Position numbers and translations under genes: made by a program
Shown: positions 47,940 through 56,685 of the stretch, piece by piece
Layout: the number at the start of each line of letters is the position of its first letter
How positions within the stretch are numbered: position 1 is the stretch's first letter
NCBI RefSeq assembly: GCF_003112535.1
Contig: NZ_BEWA01000009.1
Coordinates: 124,001 to 188,000 of the forward strand
Direction of reading: 5' to 3'
DNA: 64,000 bases
Source: Streptomyces rishiriensis
GTDB taxonomy: Bacteria > Actinomycetota > Actinomycetes > Streptomycetales > Streptomycetaceae
The notes under the pieces: model-generated
The model's database searches: none
What the model saw: the letters and a program-made list of their open reading frames with translations, nothing else
Told to the model about the DNA's origin: nothing

Positions 47940-48012
47940 GCCCCCGTTGTGTAGCGGCCTAGCACGCCGCCCTCTCAAGGCGGTAGCGCCGGTTCGAATC
48001 CGGTCGGGGGTA
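47940..48012 (+). tRNA. tRNA-Glu (CTC), copy 3
   Basis: Identical to the other two tRNA-Glu copies. Last tRNA of the cluster, followed by a terminator. Confidence 0.96.
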
Positions 48013-48022
48013 CACAGCAGGC

Positions 48023-48050
48023 AAGGCCCTCCACTTCGGTGGGGGGCCTT
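48023..48050 (+). terminator. Terminator of tRNA cluster
   Basis: AAGGCCCTCCAC / GTGGGGGGCCTT stem (one G-T pair) with TTCG tetraloop. Confidence 0.8.
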
Positions 48051-48140
48051 CGTCGTGTCCGCTCCCGCGTCCCCGCTCCTGTCCCTTCCCACTCCGGCTC
48101 CCCACGCCGGTTCCCCTACCGGCCGGCCGGGGCCGCGCGC

Positions 48141-48785
48141 TCACTCGAAGCCGTACCGCCGGGCCGACTCCTCCTCCTGGGCCAGCCGGTGCAGCGCCTG
48201 CAGCATCGGTTCGAGGAGGATCGCGCCGAGCACCGCCGTCTCGATCCGCTCCGCCTCCGACTCCTGCGTCTCCACGAAGTCGAGGTCGAGCGAGGCGGCC
48301 CGGTGCATCAACCGGGCGTAGGACACGAGGAGTTCGGCGTCCCACTCGTAGCCGAGCCGCCGCAGCGCCGCCACCGACACCACCAGCGAACGGTAGGCGG
48401 GGGAGAGGGACGTCAGCAGCCGGGCGTTCGTCCAGCCCAGCGTCCCCAGCAGGTCGTCCGCCTCCAGATGCGCGGCGCGCACGTACTCGTCGTCCGCGTC
48501 CGGCTCGGGGACCTGGGGCAGTGCCCACAGGGCCGCGCCGAGCCGGATCGTGCGGCCCAGGGAGTCGTCGTCGACATGGCCGAGCACCTCGCGGACCGTG
48601 GCCACCGGCAGCCGGCCCACCTGGATCATCGCGCGCACCAGCCGCAGTCGGCGCAGATGCTCCTCGTCGTACTGCGCGGTGGTCCGGTTGAGCTGGCGGC
48701 CGGGCGGCAACAGGCCCTCGCGCAGGTAGTACTTGATCGTCGCGGTGGACACACCGCTGCGTTCGCTCAGTTCGGCCAGTCGCAT
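48141..48785 (-). CDS. MerR-family transcriptional regulator
   Basis: 214 residues. N-terminal MerR winged helix-turn-helix MRLAELSERSGVSTATIKYYLREGLLPPGR (residues 1-30) and LRRLRLVRAMIQVGRLP. The C-terminal region has helices but no Cys metal site, so a metal sensor is unlikely. ATG 48785 follows GGAGAGA; the family begins exactly here. Divergent from the DUF4188 gene with only 38 bases between starts, over a dyad. Confidence 0.88.
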   Translation of the reverse strand: MRLAELSERSGVSTATIKYYLREGLLPPGRQLNRTTAQYDEEHLRRLRLVRAMIQVGRLPVATVREVLGHVDDDSLGRTIRLGAALWALPQVPEPDADDEYVRAAHLEADDLLGTLGWTNARLLTSLSPAYRSLVVSVAALRRLGYEWDAELLVSYARLMHRAASLDLDFVETQESEAERIETAVLGAILLEPMLQALHRLAQEEESARRYGFE

Positions 48786-48799
48786 GTCTTGCGTCTCTC

Positions 48800-48822
48800 C
48801 TTGGGTAGCGTCACTATCCAAG
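48800..48822. promoter_or_regulatory. Dyad in MerR/DUF4188 gap
   Basis: CTTGGGTAG and CTATCCAAG arms around CGTCA (23 bases, one mismatch). Sits in the 38-base divergent gap, typical for a MerR operator between a 19-20 base-spaced promoter (TTGCGT 48789, TATCCA 48815). Confidence 0.6.
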
Positions 48823-48823
48823 C

Positions 48824-49318
48824 ATGTCTGTCGAAGCCACCCGTACCACCGCGGACGCCCGGGGAGACGTGGTCGTCCTGCTGATCGGCATGCGCGTCAA
48901 CCACTTCTGGGCCGTGCACCAGTGGGCGCCGGTCATGCTGGCCATGGTGCGCATGCTGGCGGAGCTGAAGAAGGACCCGGGGCGCGGACTGCTCTCCCGG
49001 GTGTTGCTGACCGCCTCGCCCCGGACGTACTACGTCGTCCAGTACTGGGAGTCCAAGGAGAAGCTGTACGCCTACGCGAGCGCGCCCGACGCCTTCCACC
49101 ACAAGGCGTGGGCGAAGATCAACCGCCTGGAGCGGCGCGGGAAGGTCCGCGGTCACGTGGGCATCTGGCACGAGACGTACGTCGTGCCCGAGGGCTCGTA
49201 CGAGGCGGTGTACGGGGACATGCCGGCCTTCGGCCTCGCGGCCGCGCACGGGCAGGTGCCGTTGGAGCGACGTGGGCGGTACGCGAAGGACCGGTTCGCC
49301 CACCGGTCGGCGCCCTAG
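48824..49318 (+). CDS. DUF4188 protein
   Basis: 164 residues, DUF4188-like (RVNHFWAVHQWAPVMLAMVRMLAEL, ASPRTYYVVQYWESKEKLYAYA, AWAKINRLERRGKVRGHVGIWHETYVV). It resembles dimeric alpha-beta-barrel monooxygenases, such as those acting on small aromatics or aldoximes; the activity is unknown. ATG 48824, very close to its promoter. Probably the target of the divergent MerR protein. Confidence 0.8.
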   Translation: MSVEATRTTADARGDVVVLLIGMRVNHFWAVHQWAPVMLAMVRMLAELKKDPGRGLLSRVLLTASPRTYYVVQYWESKEKLYAYASAPDAFHHKAWAKINRLERRGKVRGHVGIWHETYVVPEGSYEAVYGDMPAFGLAAAHGQVPLERRGRYAKDRFAHRSAP

Positions 49319-49481
49319 GGGTCCTGCGGGGCGCCCGGCCCGTCGTGGCCGGTCGCGCCCACGCGGCGGAGCCGCGCAGAGGCACGGTCCGCCCGGACGC
49401 GGTCCGCGTGAGCGGGAGGGCTGTGTCCTGCCGTGCGGGAAGAGCGTGCCGCGGCGTTGAGGCCCGCTCTTCCGCCCGGCG

Positions 49482-50198
49482 TCAGCCGGTCCTGCGCAGG
49501 GCCTCCGAGAGGCGGGCCGCCGCGTCGATGACGGCTTGGGCGTGCATGCGGCCCGGGTGGCGGGTCAGGCGCTCGATGGGGCCCGACACGGAGACGGCGG
49601 CTACCACGCGGTTGGAGGGGCCGCGCACGGGAGCCGACACCGAGGCGACGCCCGGCTCGCGCTCGCCGATGGACTGGGCCCAGCCGCGGCGCCGTACGCC
49701 CGACAGGGCCGTCGCCGTGAAGCGGGCGCCCTGCAGGCCGCGGTGCAGACGCTCGGGCTCCTCCCAGGCCATGAGGATCTGTGCCGAGGAGCCGGCCTTC
49801 ATCGTGAGCGTGGAGCCCACCGGGACCGTGTCCCGAAGGCCGGACAGGCGTTCCGCCGCGGCCACGCAGATGCGCATGTCGCCCTGGCGGCGGTAGAGCT
49901 GCGCGCTCTCGCCCGTGATGTCGCGCAGGTGGGTGAGCACCGGGCCGGCGGTGGCCAGCAGGCGGTCCTCGCCGGCGGCCGCGGCCAGCTCGGCCAGCCG
50001 GGGGCCCAGAATGAAGCGTCCCTGCATGTCCCGCGCCACCATACGGTGGTGTTCCAGTGCCACGGCCAGGCGGTGGGCCGTGGGTCGTGCGAGTCCGGTG
50101 GCAGCGACCAAGCCTGCGAGGGTGGCCGGACCGGACTCCAGGGCGCTCAGGACAAGGGCTGCCTTGTCCAGGACGCCGACGCCGCTACTGTTGTCCAT
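49482..50198 (-). CDS. ndgR: IclR-family regulator NdgR
   Basis: 238-residue IclR-type regulator. Helix-turn-helix at about residues 20-55 (PATLAGLVAATGLARPTAHRLAVAL), then the effector domain (GDMRICVAAAERLSGLRDTVPVGSTLTMKAGSSAQI). It begins MDNSSGVGVLDKAAL, the NdgR start I recall from S. coelicolor, where it acts on leuCD and other amino-acid genes. ATG 50198 follows GGGAG. It is divergent from leuC across a 189-base gap. Confidence 0.93.
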   Translation of the reverse strand: MDNSSGVGVLDKAALVLSALESGPATLAGLVAATGLARPTAHRLAVALEHHRMVARDMQGRFILGPRLAELAAAAGEDRLLATAGPVLTHLRDITGESAQLYRRQGDMRICVAAAERLSGLRDTVPVGSTLTMKAGSSAQILMAWEEPERLHRGLQGARFTATALSGVRRRGWAQSIGEREPGVASVSAPVRGPSNRVVAAVSVSGPIERLTRHPGRMHAQAVIDAAARLSEALRRTG

Positions 50199-50387
50199 GA
50201 AACGATACTCCCGTCTCACTCTGTGAAACGCAAGTTCAATTTTCCGTGAGACGCGCAACCCTTGGAGACATGGCGGCCCGCAGACCAACGGGCCTGGCGG
50301 CGGGTGCCCGGCTTACAGGGGCGAGGGCGTCGCCTCCACAAGATCTCTAGTTGGGCCGGTGCACCTTTGCCGGCCGGAGGGAAAGCG
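50199..50387. promoter_or_regulatory. ndgR / leuC divergent control region
   Basis: An inverted repeat CGTCTCAC (50212-50219) / GTGAGACG (50246-50253), with the shorter CTCAC-TCT-GTGA overlapping the left arm. This AT-rich patch is the likely NdgR binding and promoter site. To its right is a GC-rich leader containing a 26-codon frame (ATG 50270 to TAG 50350) that has a poorly spaced GGAG and no leucine run, so it is not clearly a leader peptide. Confidence 0.6.
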
Positions 50388-51818
50388 ATGGGTAGGACAC
50401 TCGCGGAGAAGGTCTGGGACGACCACGTCGTCCGGCGCGCCGAGGGCGAGCCCGACCTCCTCTTCATCGATCTGCACCTGCTGCACGAGGTGACCAGCCC
50501 CCAGGCCTTCGACGGCCTCCGCCAGAACGGCCGCCCCGTGCGCCGTCTCGACCTCACCATCGCGACCGAGGACCACAACACCCCGACCCTCGACATCGAC
50601 AAGCCGATCGCCGACCCGGTCTCGCGCGCGCAGCTGGAGACGCTGCGCAAGAACTGCGCCGAGTTCGGCGTGCGGCTGCACCCGCTCGGCGACGTCGAGC
50701 AGGGCGTGGTGCACGTCGTGGGCCCGCAGTTGGGTCTGACGCAGCCCGGGATGACCGTCGTCTGCGGCGACTCGCACACCTCCACGCACGGCGCCTTCGG
50801 CGCGCTGGCGTTCGGCATCGGCACCTCGCAGGTCGAGCACGTGCTGGCCACCCAGACGCTGCCGCTGGCCCGCCCCAGGACCATGGCGATCACGGTCGAC
50901 GGCGAACTGCCCGACGGCGTCACCGCCAAGGACCTGATCCTGGCGATCATCGCGAAGATCGGCACCGGCGGCGGCCAGGGCTACATCCTGGAGTACCGCG
51001 GCTCCGCCATCGAGAAGCTCTCGATGGAGGCCCGGATGACCATCTGCAACATGTCGATCGAGGCCGGCGCCCGCGCGGGCATGATCGCCCCCGACGAGAC
51101 CACCTTCGCCTACCTCGCCGGCCGCGCCCACGCGCCCGAGGGCGAGGACTGGGACGCCGCCGTCGCGTACTGGAAGACGCTGAGGACGGACGACGACGCC
51201 GAGTTCGACGCCGAGGTCGTCATCGACGCCGCCGCGCTGTCGCCGTTCGTCACCTGGGGCACCAACCCGGGCCAGGGCGCGCCGCTTTCGGCCCACGTCC
51301 CCGACCCCGCTTCGTACGAAGACGCTTCGGAGCGCCTCGCCGCCGAAAAGGCCCTGGAGTACATGGGGTTGGAGGCCGGACAGCCGCTGCGCTCCATCAA
51401 CGTGGACACCGTCTTCGTAGGTTCCTGCACCAACGGCCGCATCGAGGACCTGCGGGCCGCCGCCGCCATCGTCGAGGGCCGCAAAGTCGCCGACGGCGTA
51501 CGGATGCTGGTCGTCCCCGGCTCCGCGCGGGTCGGTCTGCAGGCCGTCTCCGAGGGTCTGGACGTCGTCTTCAAGGAGGCCGGCGCCGAGTGGCGGCACG
51601 CGGGCTGCTCGATGTGTCTCGGCATGAACCCCGACCAGCTGGCGCCGGGTGAGCGCTCCGCGTCCACCTCCAACCGCAACTTCGAGGGGCGGCAGGGCAA
51701 GGGCGGCCGTACCCACCTGGTGTCGCCGCAGGTCGCGGCCGCCACGGCCGTCCTGGGCCACCTGGCCTCCCCGGCCGACCTGTCCGACGCCGAGACCCGT
51801 ACGCCCGCTGGAGTCTGA
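50388..51818 (+). CDS. leuC: 3-isopropylmalate dehydratase large subunit
   Basis: Aconitase-family [4Fe-4S] dehydratase (476 aa), leucine step 2. The Fe-S Cys ligands are in FVGSCTNGR and GCSMCLGMN, and active-site [28 protein letters not shown] is conserved. ATG 50388 follows CGGAGGG. leuD follows 6 bases later, so the pair is translated together; NdgR is the likely controller. Confidence 0.96.
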   Translation: MGRTLAEKVWDDHVVRRAEGEPDLLFIDLHLLHEVTSPQAFDGLRQNGRPVRRLDLTIATEDHNTPTLDIDKPIADPVSRAQLETLRKNCAEFGVRLHPLGDVEQGVVHVVGPQLGLTQPGMTVVCGDSHTSTHGAFGALAFGIGTSQVEHVLATQTLPLARPRTMAITVDGELPDGVTAKDLILAIIAKIGTGGGQGYILEYRGSAIEKLSMEARMTICNMSIEAGARAGMIAPDETTFAYLAGRAHAPEGEDWDAAVAYWKTLRTDDDAEFDAEVVIDAAALSPFVTWGTNPGQGAPLSAHVPDPASYEDASERLAAEKALEYMGLEAGQPLRSINVDTVFVGSCTNGRIEDLRAAAAIVEGRKVADGVRMLVVPGSARVGLQAVSEGLDVVFKEAGAEWRHAGCSMCLGMNPDQLAPGERSASTSNRNFEGRQGKGGRTHLVSPQVAAATAVLGHLASPADLSDAETRTPAGV

Positions 51819-51824
51819 TCAGTC

Positions 51825-52418
51825 ATGGAAGCATTCACCACGCACACCGGGCGGGCCGTCCCGCTGCGCCGCTCCAACGTCGACACCGACCAGATCATCC
51901 CTGCTCACTGGCTCAAGAAGGTCACGCGGGACGGTTTCGAGGACGGGCTGTTCGAGGCCTGGCGCAAGGACGCGGAGTTCATCCTCAACCGCCCCGAGCG
52001 GCAGGGCGCGAGCGTGCTGGTCGCCGGCCCCGACTTCGGCACCGGATCCTCCCGTGAGCACGCCGTCTGGGCGCTGCAGAACTACGGCTTCAAAACCGTG
52101 ATCTCCTCCCGCTTCGCCGACATCTTCCGGGGCAACTCGCTCAAGAACGGCCTGCTCACCGTCGTTCTGGACCAGAAGATCGTGGAGGCGCTGCAGGACC
52201 TCAGCGAGAAGGACCCGCAGGCCGAGATCACGGTCGACCTCGAGGCCCGCGAGGTGCGCGCCGAGGGGATCACCGCCTCCTTCGAGCTGGACGAGAACTC
52301 CCGCTGGCGGTTGCTGAACGGCCTGGACGACATCTCCATCACCCTCCGGAACGAGGGCGACATCGCCACCTACGAGGCCAAGCGCCCGTCGTACAAGCCG
52401 AGGACGCTCCCGGTCTGA
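51825..52418 (+). CDS. leuD: 3-isopropylmalate dehydratase small subunit
   Basis: 197-residue swivel-domain partner of LeuC. Starts [27 protein letters not shown] and has the [17 protein letters not shown] substrate-specificity loop. Ends with [11 protein letters not shown]. Followed by a strong terminator. Confidence 0.96.
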   Translation: MEAFTTHTGRAVPLRRSNVDTDQIIPAHWLKKVTRDGFEDGLFEAWRKDAEFILNRPERQGASVLVAGPDFGTGSSREHAVWALQNYGFKTVISSRFADIFRGNSLKNGLLTVVLDQKIVEALQDLSEKDPQAEITVDLEAREVRAEGITASFELDENSRWRLLNGLDDISITLRNEGDIATYEAKRPSYKPRTLPV

Positions 52419-52473
52419 TCCCGGAGCCCGGGAAGCCCCGGGCAGGTCGAGTTTCGGCCACCACGACACCCCC

Positions 52474-52508
52474 GCCGTACCCCCGATCCCACCGATCGGG
52501 GGTACGGC
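52474..52508 (+). terminator. Terminator after leuCD
   Basis: Perfect 15-bp stem GCCGTACCCCCGATC with its complement and a 5-base loop. The rest of the 274-base gap to the next gene shows no gene. Confidence 0.85.
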
Positions 52509-52692
52509 CGCGTCTGCACCCGTTCGGCCCTGCGGGCTCGCGCCGCCGCTGTCAACTTCCCACGTTAGGAGGGTTGTTGCCGGGGTATGCGCCTGATGAG
52601 GACGTGAACGCCGGATGTGCCCGGACGGCCGTCTGAGGCGGCAGTTGCCCCCTGAGCGGGCGACAACTCGCCCCAGATGGCACAATCTGTGC

Positions 52693-52923
52693 ATGGAACA
52701 CGACGGCCAACTCGAGCTCTATACGGCGGTCGCGAACCAACTCAAGGAAGCGCACGCGAGAGTGCGCGCACTGCAAGTCCCGGAGGGCGTACGGATGGCG
52801 CTGACCCGGAAGCTGCTGGTCATTACGGCCGCGGCCAAGCACGATCTCGCCGATGCGACAAGGCGTCTGGAGCGGTTCATGGCGGACCTCGACGAAGGGC
52901 GAACGCCCGAAGAGGGGCGTTGA
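52693..52923 (+). CDS. Small conserved-type helical protein (76 aa)
   Basis: Starts MEHDGQLELYTAVANQLKEAHARVRAL and ends FMADLDEGRTPEEGR; mostly charged, helical heptads suggest a small coiled coil. No known function recognised. ATG 52693 has no ribosome binding site but lies 6 bases after CACAAT (52681), so the mRNA may be leaderless. It immediately precedes hupS on the same strand. Confidence 0.7.
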   Translation: MEHDGQLELYTAVANQLKEAHARVRALQVPEGVRMALTRKLLVITAAAKHDLADATRRLERFMADLDEGRTPEEGR

Positions 52924-52980
52924 ACGCCTCCGGAGCAGCCGATTTCGTTGCGGCACAAGGGTGATTAGCCCGTTTCGTGT

Positions 52981-53009
52981 TTGATTTGCGGTATATATCT
53001 GCCTAACGT
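52981..53009 (+). promoter_or_regulatory. hupS promoter
   Basis: TTGATT (52981-52986), 17 bases including GTATATATC, TAACGT (53004-53009). It is the most AT-rich promoter in the window and lies 53 bases before the GTG start. Confidence 0.65.
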
Positions 53010-53061
53010 GCGAAAAAGCTTGAACAGTTTCGTTCCGGCTAATGTCTCCGAAGGGGAAGAC

Positions 53062-53733
53062 GTGAACAAGGCGCAGCTCGTAGAAGCGATTGCCGACAAG
53101 GTGGGCGGCCGCCAGCAGGCCGCCGACGCGGTCGACGCGGTCCTGGACGCCATCGTCCGCGCGACGGTCGCCGGCGACCGGGTCTCGGTCACCGGCTTCG
53201 GTTCGTTCGAGAAGGTCGACCGGCCGGCCCGCTACGCTCGCAACCCCCAGACGGGCGAGCGGGTGCGGGTCAAGAAGACGTCCGTGCCGCGCTTCCGCGC
53301 AGGCCAGGGCTTCAAGGACCTGGTGAGCGGGTCGAAGAAGCTCCCGCGCGGTGGCGAGGTCGCCGTCAAGAAGGCCCCCAAGGGCAGCCTGACCGGCGGT
53401 TCTTCCGCCACGGTCAAGAAGGCCGCCGCGAAGAAGGCCTCCCCCTCGACGAGGGCCGGCGCCGCGAAGAAGACCACGGCCGCCGCGAAGAAGACGACGG
53501 CCACGGCGAAGAAGACCACCGGCGCCGCCAAGAAGACCACCGCGAAGAAGACCACGGCCAAGACGACGACGGCGGCCGCCAAGAAGACCACCACCGCCAA
53601 GTCGGCCACGGCCAAGAAGACGACGGCCAAGAAGGCCCCGGCCGCGAAGAAGGCGACGGCCACCAAGGCCCCCGCCAAGAAGTCGACCGCGCGCAAGACC
53701 ACCGCCAAGAAGGCCACCGCCCGCAAGGCGTAG
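53062..53733 (+). CDS. hupS: Nucleoid protein HupS (HU with lysine-rich tail)
   Basis: 223 residues. An N-terminal HU domain (1-93; VNKAQLVEAIADKVGGRQQAADAV, RNPQTGERVRVKKT) is joined to a histone-H1-like tail of AAKKTT/AAKKA repeats (about residues 105-223). In S. coelicolor HupS is a sporulation-specific nucleoid protein compacting spore DNA. GTG 53062 follows GAAGGGGAAGA; an upstream ATG (52981) would sit in the promoter. Followed by a convergent terminator. Confidence 0.94.
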   Translation: MNKAQLVEAIADKVGGRQQAADAVDAVLDAIVRATVAGDRVSVTGFGSFEKVDRPARYARNPQTGERVRVKKTSVPRFRAGQGFKDLVSGSKKLPRGGEVAVKKAPKGSLTGGSSATVKKAAAKKASPSTRAGAAKKTTAAAKKTTATAKKTTGAAKKTTAKKTTAKTTTAAAKKTTTAKSATAKKTTAKKAPAAKKATATKAPAKKSTARKTTAKKATARKA

Positions 53734-53750
53734 GGCAGCTGGGGCACTCA

Positions 53751-53794
53751 CACGCCGGGCCGGACTCCCTCTCGGAAGTCCGGCCCGCGGCGTG
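53751..53794. terminator. Convergent terminator hupS / small OB-like gene
   Basis: CACGCC and GGGCCGGACT pair with AGTCCGGCCC and GGCGTG (2-base bulge, 10-base loop). Confidence 0.75.
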
Positions 53795-53806
53795 TTCGGA
53801 GCCCGC

Positions 53807-54016
53807 TCAGAAGGTCTGCAGCGTCACCAGGGTGATCCGGGGACCGGAGCCGTCGCCGCGCCCCTCCGTCTCGATGCGCACCCGCTGCCCGGGCCGCAGC
53901 AGCCTCAGCCCGCCCGCGTCGAACGCCGACGCGTCGAAGGGGACCGGTGTGCCGTCGTCCAGCAGCACCTGCCCGCTGCGTGTGGCGGGGTCGTACGTGT
54001 ATGCGGTCGCCTGCAT
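53807..54016 (-). CDS. Cold-shock-like small OB-fold protein
   Basis: 69 residues resembling CspA (GQVLLDDGTPVPFDASAFDAGGLRLLRPGQRVRIETEG) but lacking the canonical RNP aromatic motifs. ATG 54016. It follows fbiD by 9 bases on the same strand, so the two form an operon. RNA-binding is possible but not shown. Confidence 0.7.
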   Translation of the reverse strand: MQATAYTYDPATRSGQVLLDDGTPVPFDASAFDAGGLRLLRPGQRVRIETEGRGDGSGPRITLVTLQTF

Positions 54017-54025
54017 GGCGGCAGC

Positions 54026-54664
54026 CTACTGCCCCGGGATCAGCAGCCGCGCGGTCGCCGCCGCCGTCCGGGGTCCGACGCCCAGGAGCAGGGCCGCGCG
54101 CAGATCCTCGCCGGTGTCCACGTCCTGGCGCACGGAATCCACCGCGTCGAGACGGAGTTCCTCGGCTCCGGAGGCGCGATGGCGGGCGCGTGAATCCGTG
54201 CCGAACGCGGGATCCAGGGCGCGGCCGGGAGCGGCGGTGAGAAGAGTCGTGCCGACGGCGGCCGCGTCCGGGAGGAAAGCGCGGGGGAATTCGGCGGCCG
54301 CGTCCAGCACGCGCGCCAATTCCGGCGGGCGCAGCGCCGGCAGGTCGGCGTTGAGGGCCGCGAGCGCGGAACCGGGACGAATGGCCCGTACGGCGGCCGC
54401 CCCGTGCGTCAGCGCGGCGTTGAGGCCCGCGCGCGGCTCGTCCGGGACGATCCGGGCGCCCAGCCCCGCCAGGGTGCGCGCGGCCAGGGCGTCGTCCGTG
54501 ACCACGGCCACATCCCGCACCGCGGGCGAGGCCAGCGCGGCGGCCACGGTGTCCTCGGCGAAGGCCAGGGCGAGCCCGGGGCGCAGCCCGTCGGTGGCGG
54601 TGTCCGCGAGCCTGCTCTTGGCCAGCGCCAAGGGCTTCAGGGGTATGACCAAGGTCCACTGCAC
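54026..54664 (-). CDS. fbiD: Phosphoenolpyruvate/2-phospholactate guanylyltransferase
   Basis: 212-residue nucleotidyltransferase of the CofC/FbiD family in coenzyme F420 synthesis. Starts VQWTLVIPLKPLALAKSRLAD (GTG 54664). The nucleotide-binding region includes VTDDALAARTLAGLGARIVPDEPRAGLNAAL and the acidic NADLPAL. It attaches GMP to phosphoenolpyruvate or 2-phospho-L-lactate for the FbiA step. Other fbi genes are not in the window. Confidence 0.9.
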   Translation of the reverse strand: MQWTLVIPLKPLALAKSRLADTATDGLRPGLALAFAEDTVAAALASPAVRDVAVVTDDALAARTLAGLGARIVPDEPRAGLNAALTHGAAAVRAIRPGSALAALNADLPALRPPELARVLDAAAEFPRAFLPDAAAVGTTLLTAAPGRALDPAFGTDSRARHRASGAEELRLDAVDSVRQDVDTGEDLRAALLLGVGPRTAAATARLLIPGQ

Positions 54665-54827
54665 CGGCGTACCGTCTCTCTCTCGTCGCGGCCATTGTCA
54701 CCCGGCCCGTCCGCAGGTCGCAGGGGCGGGCGTACGGTGTTCTCGACAGACCAGCGGCCCGGGGCGACACTTGTGCGGCCCCCGGGCCAGGAGCAGGCCT
54801 TGGGAAGTCCTAGAGGAAGGTGTCCGC

Positions 54828-55619
54828 GTGCCCCGCCGCAGAATCGGCTTCTGGTACCGCTTCGCAGCGGTCCTCTGCAAACCCTGGCTGGTGGTTCTGA
54901 TCAAGCGGGACTGGCGCGGAATGGAGCACATTCCGGCCGAGGGTGGATTTATCACCGCGGTGAACCACAATTCGCATGTCGACCCCTTCGCGTACGCCCA
55001 TTTCCAGTACAACAGCGGACGGGTGCCGCGATTCCTCGCGAAGAGCGCGCTTTTCAAGGAGGGATTCGTCGGCGCCGCGATGCGCGGCACCGGACAGATC
55101 CCCGTCTACCGCGAGAGCACGGACGCGCTGAGCGCCTTCCGGGCCGCGATCGAGGCCGTGGAGCGCGGTGAGTGCGTCGCGTTCTATCCCGAGGGCACCC
55201 TCACCCGCGACCCGGACGGCTGGCCCATGACCGCCAAGACCGGCGCGGCACGCGTGGCCCTGCAGACCAAGTGCCCGGTGATCCCCGTGGCCCAGTGGGG
55301 CGCCAACGAACTGCTGCCGCCGTACGCCAGGAAGCCCCACCTCCTTCCGCGCAAGACCCACCATGTGCTCGCGGGTCCGCCCGTGGACCTCGCCCGGTTC
55401 TACGGCCTCGAGATGACCCCCGAGCTCCTGAAGGAGGCGACGGAGGTCATCATGGCGGCCGTCACCGCCCAGCTGGAGGAGATCCGCGGCGAGAAGGCGC
55501 CCGAGAGGCCCTACGACCCGCGCCGGGAGCGGATCGAGCAGCGCCGCCGCACCCAGGCGGAGACCGGTGCGGAGACCGGCCACGCGCAAGCCCGTCACGA
55601 GGGGGAGAACAGCAAGTGA
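54828..55619 (+). CDS. plsC: 1-acylglycerol-3-phosphate acyltransferase (PlsC-like)
   Basis: 263-residue acyltransferase of phosphatidic acid synthesis, membrane-associated by its N-terminal hydrophobic segment (FAAVLCKPWLVVLI). The H-x4-D motif is NHNSHVDPF and the second motif YPEGTLTRD is conserved. GTG 54828 follows GAGGAAGG. Its TGA overlaps the gpsA GTG (GTGA), so the two phospholipid genes are translationally coupled. Confidence 0.9.
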   Translation: MPRRRIGFWYRFAAVLCKPWLVVLIKRDWRGMEHIPAEGGFITAVNHNSHVDPFAYAHFQYNSGRVPRFLAKSALFKEGFVGAAMRGTGQIPVYRESTDALSAFRAAIEAVERGECVAFYPEGTLTRDPDGWPMTAKTGAARVALQTKCPVIPVAQWGANELLPPYARKPHLLPRKTHHVLAGPPVDLARFYGLEMTPELLKEATEVIMAAVTAQLEEIRGEKAPERPYDPRRERIEQRRRTQAETGAETGHAQARHEGENSK

Positions 55620-56626
55620 GCAAGTCCGTGAAGGCGGCGGTGTTCAGCGCCGGTTCGTGGGGGACGGCCTTCGGCATGGTGCTCGCCGACGCGGGATGCG
55701 ACGTCACCCTGTGGGCGCGTCGCCCCGAGGTGGCCGAGGCGATCAACACCACCCGGACCAACCCCGACTACTTCCCCGGCGTCGAGCTGCCGGGGAATCT
55801 GCGGGCCACGACGGACCCCGCCGAGGCCGCCGCCGGCGCCGACTACACGGTGCTGTCGGTGCCTTCGCAGACGCTGCGCGCCAACCTGGCCGACTGGACG
55901 CCCCTGCTGGCCCCGGACACCGTCCTGGTGTCGTTGATGAAGGGCGTCGAGCTCGGTACGACCATGCGGATGAGCGAGGTGATCGAGGACGTCGCCAAGG
56001 TGGGCCCGGGCCGGATCGCCGTGGTCACCGGGCCCAACCTCGCCAGGGAGATCGCCTCCCGCAGGCCGGCCGCCGCCGTGGTCGCCTGCACCGACGAGGC
56101 CGTCGCCCAGAGGCTCCAGGCCGCCTGTCACACCCCGTACTTCCGCCCCTACACCAACACCGACGTGGTGGGCTGCGAGCTGGGCGGCGCGGTGAAGAAC
56201 GTCATCGGCCTCGCGGTCGGCATCGCCGACGGCATGGGCCTGGGCGACAACGCCAAGGGCTCGCTGATCACCCGCGGGCTCGCCGAGACCACCCGGCTGG
56301 GCCTGGTCATGGGCGCGGACCCGCTCACCTTCGCGGGACTCGCCGGACTCGGCGACCTGGTGGCGACCTGCTCCTCGCCGCTGTCCCGCAACCACACCTT
56401 CGGCACCAACCTCGGCAAGGGCATGACCCTGCAGGAGACCATCGCGGTCACCCGGCAGACCGCCGAGGGCGTCAAGTCCTGTGAGTCGGTGCTGGATCTG
56501 GCCCGCCGGCACGGCGTCGACATGCCGATCACCGAGACGGTCGTCGCCATCGTGCACGAGGGCAAGCCTCCGGGGGTCGCCGTCAAGGAGCTGATGTCGC
56601 GCAGCGCGAAGCCCGAGCGACGCTGA
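55616..56626 (+). CDS. gpsA: Glycerol-3-phosphate dehydrogenase (NAD(P)+)
   Basis: 336 aa. Reduces dihydroxyacetone phosphate to sn-glycerol-3-phosphate, the backbone for the PlsC reaction upstream. Rossmann motif AAVFSAGSWGTAFGM (canonical GxGxxG here reads SAGSWG), and catalytic Lys in ELGGAVKNVIGLAVGIADG. Starts 4 bases inside plsC. Confidence 0.94.
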   Translation: MSKSVKAAVFSAGSWGTAFGMVLADAGCDVTLWARRPEVAEAINTTRTNPDYFPGVELPGNLRATTDPAEAAAGADYTVLSVPSQTLRANLADWTPLLAPDTVLVSLMKGVELGTTMRMSEVIEDVAKVGPGRIAVVTGPNLAREIASRRPAAAVVACTDEAVAQRLQAACHTPYFRPYTNTDVVGCELGGAVKNVIGLAVGIADGMGLGDNAKGSLITRGLAETTRLGLVMGADPLTFAGLAGLGDLVATCSSPLSRNHTFGTNLGKGMTLQETIAVTRQTAEGVKSCESVLDLARRHGVDMPITETVVAIVHEGKPPGVAVKELMSRSAKPERR

Positions 56627-56685
56627 GCGAACCCGGTGGGCGGACGCTGACTCCCGGCCCTACCACCGGGTACTCTCAACCCGAT

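Noticed and set aside
54404-55171. Plus-strand frame overlapping fbiD and plsC
   Set aside because: Arg-rich shadow frame crossing two well-supported genes on different strands.
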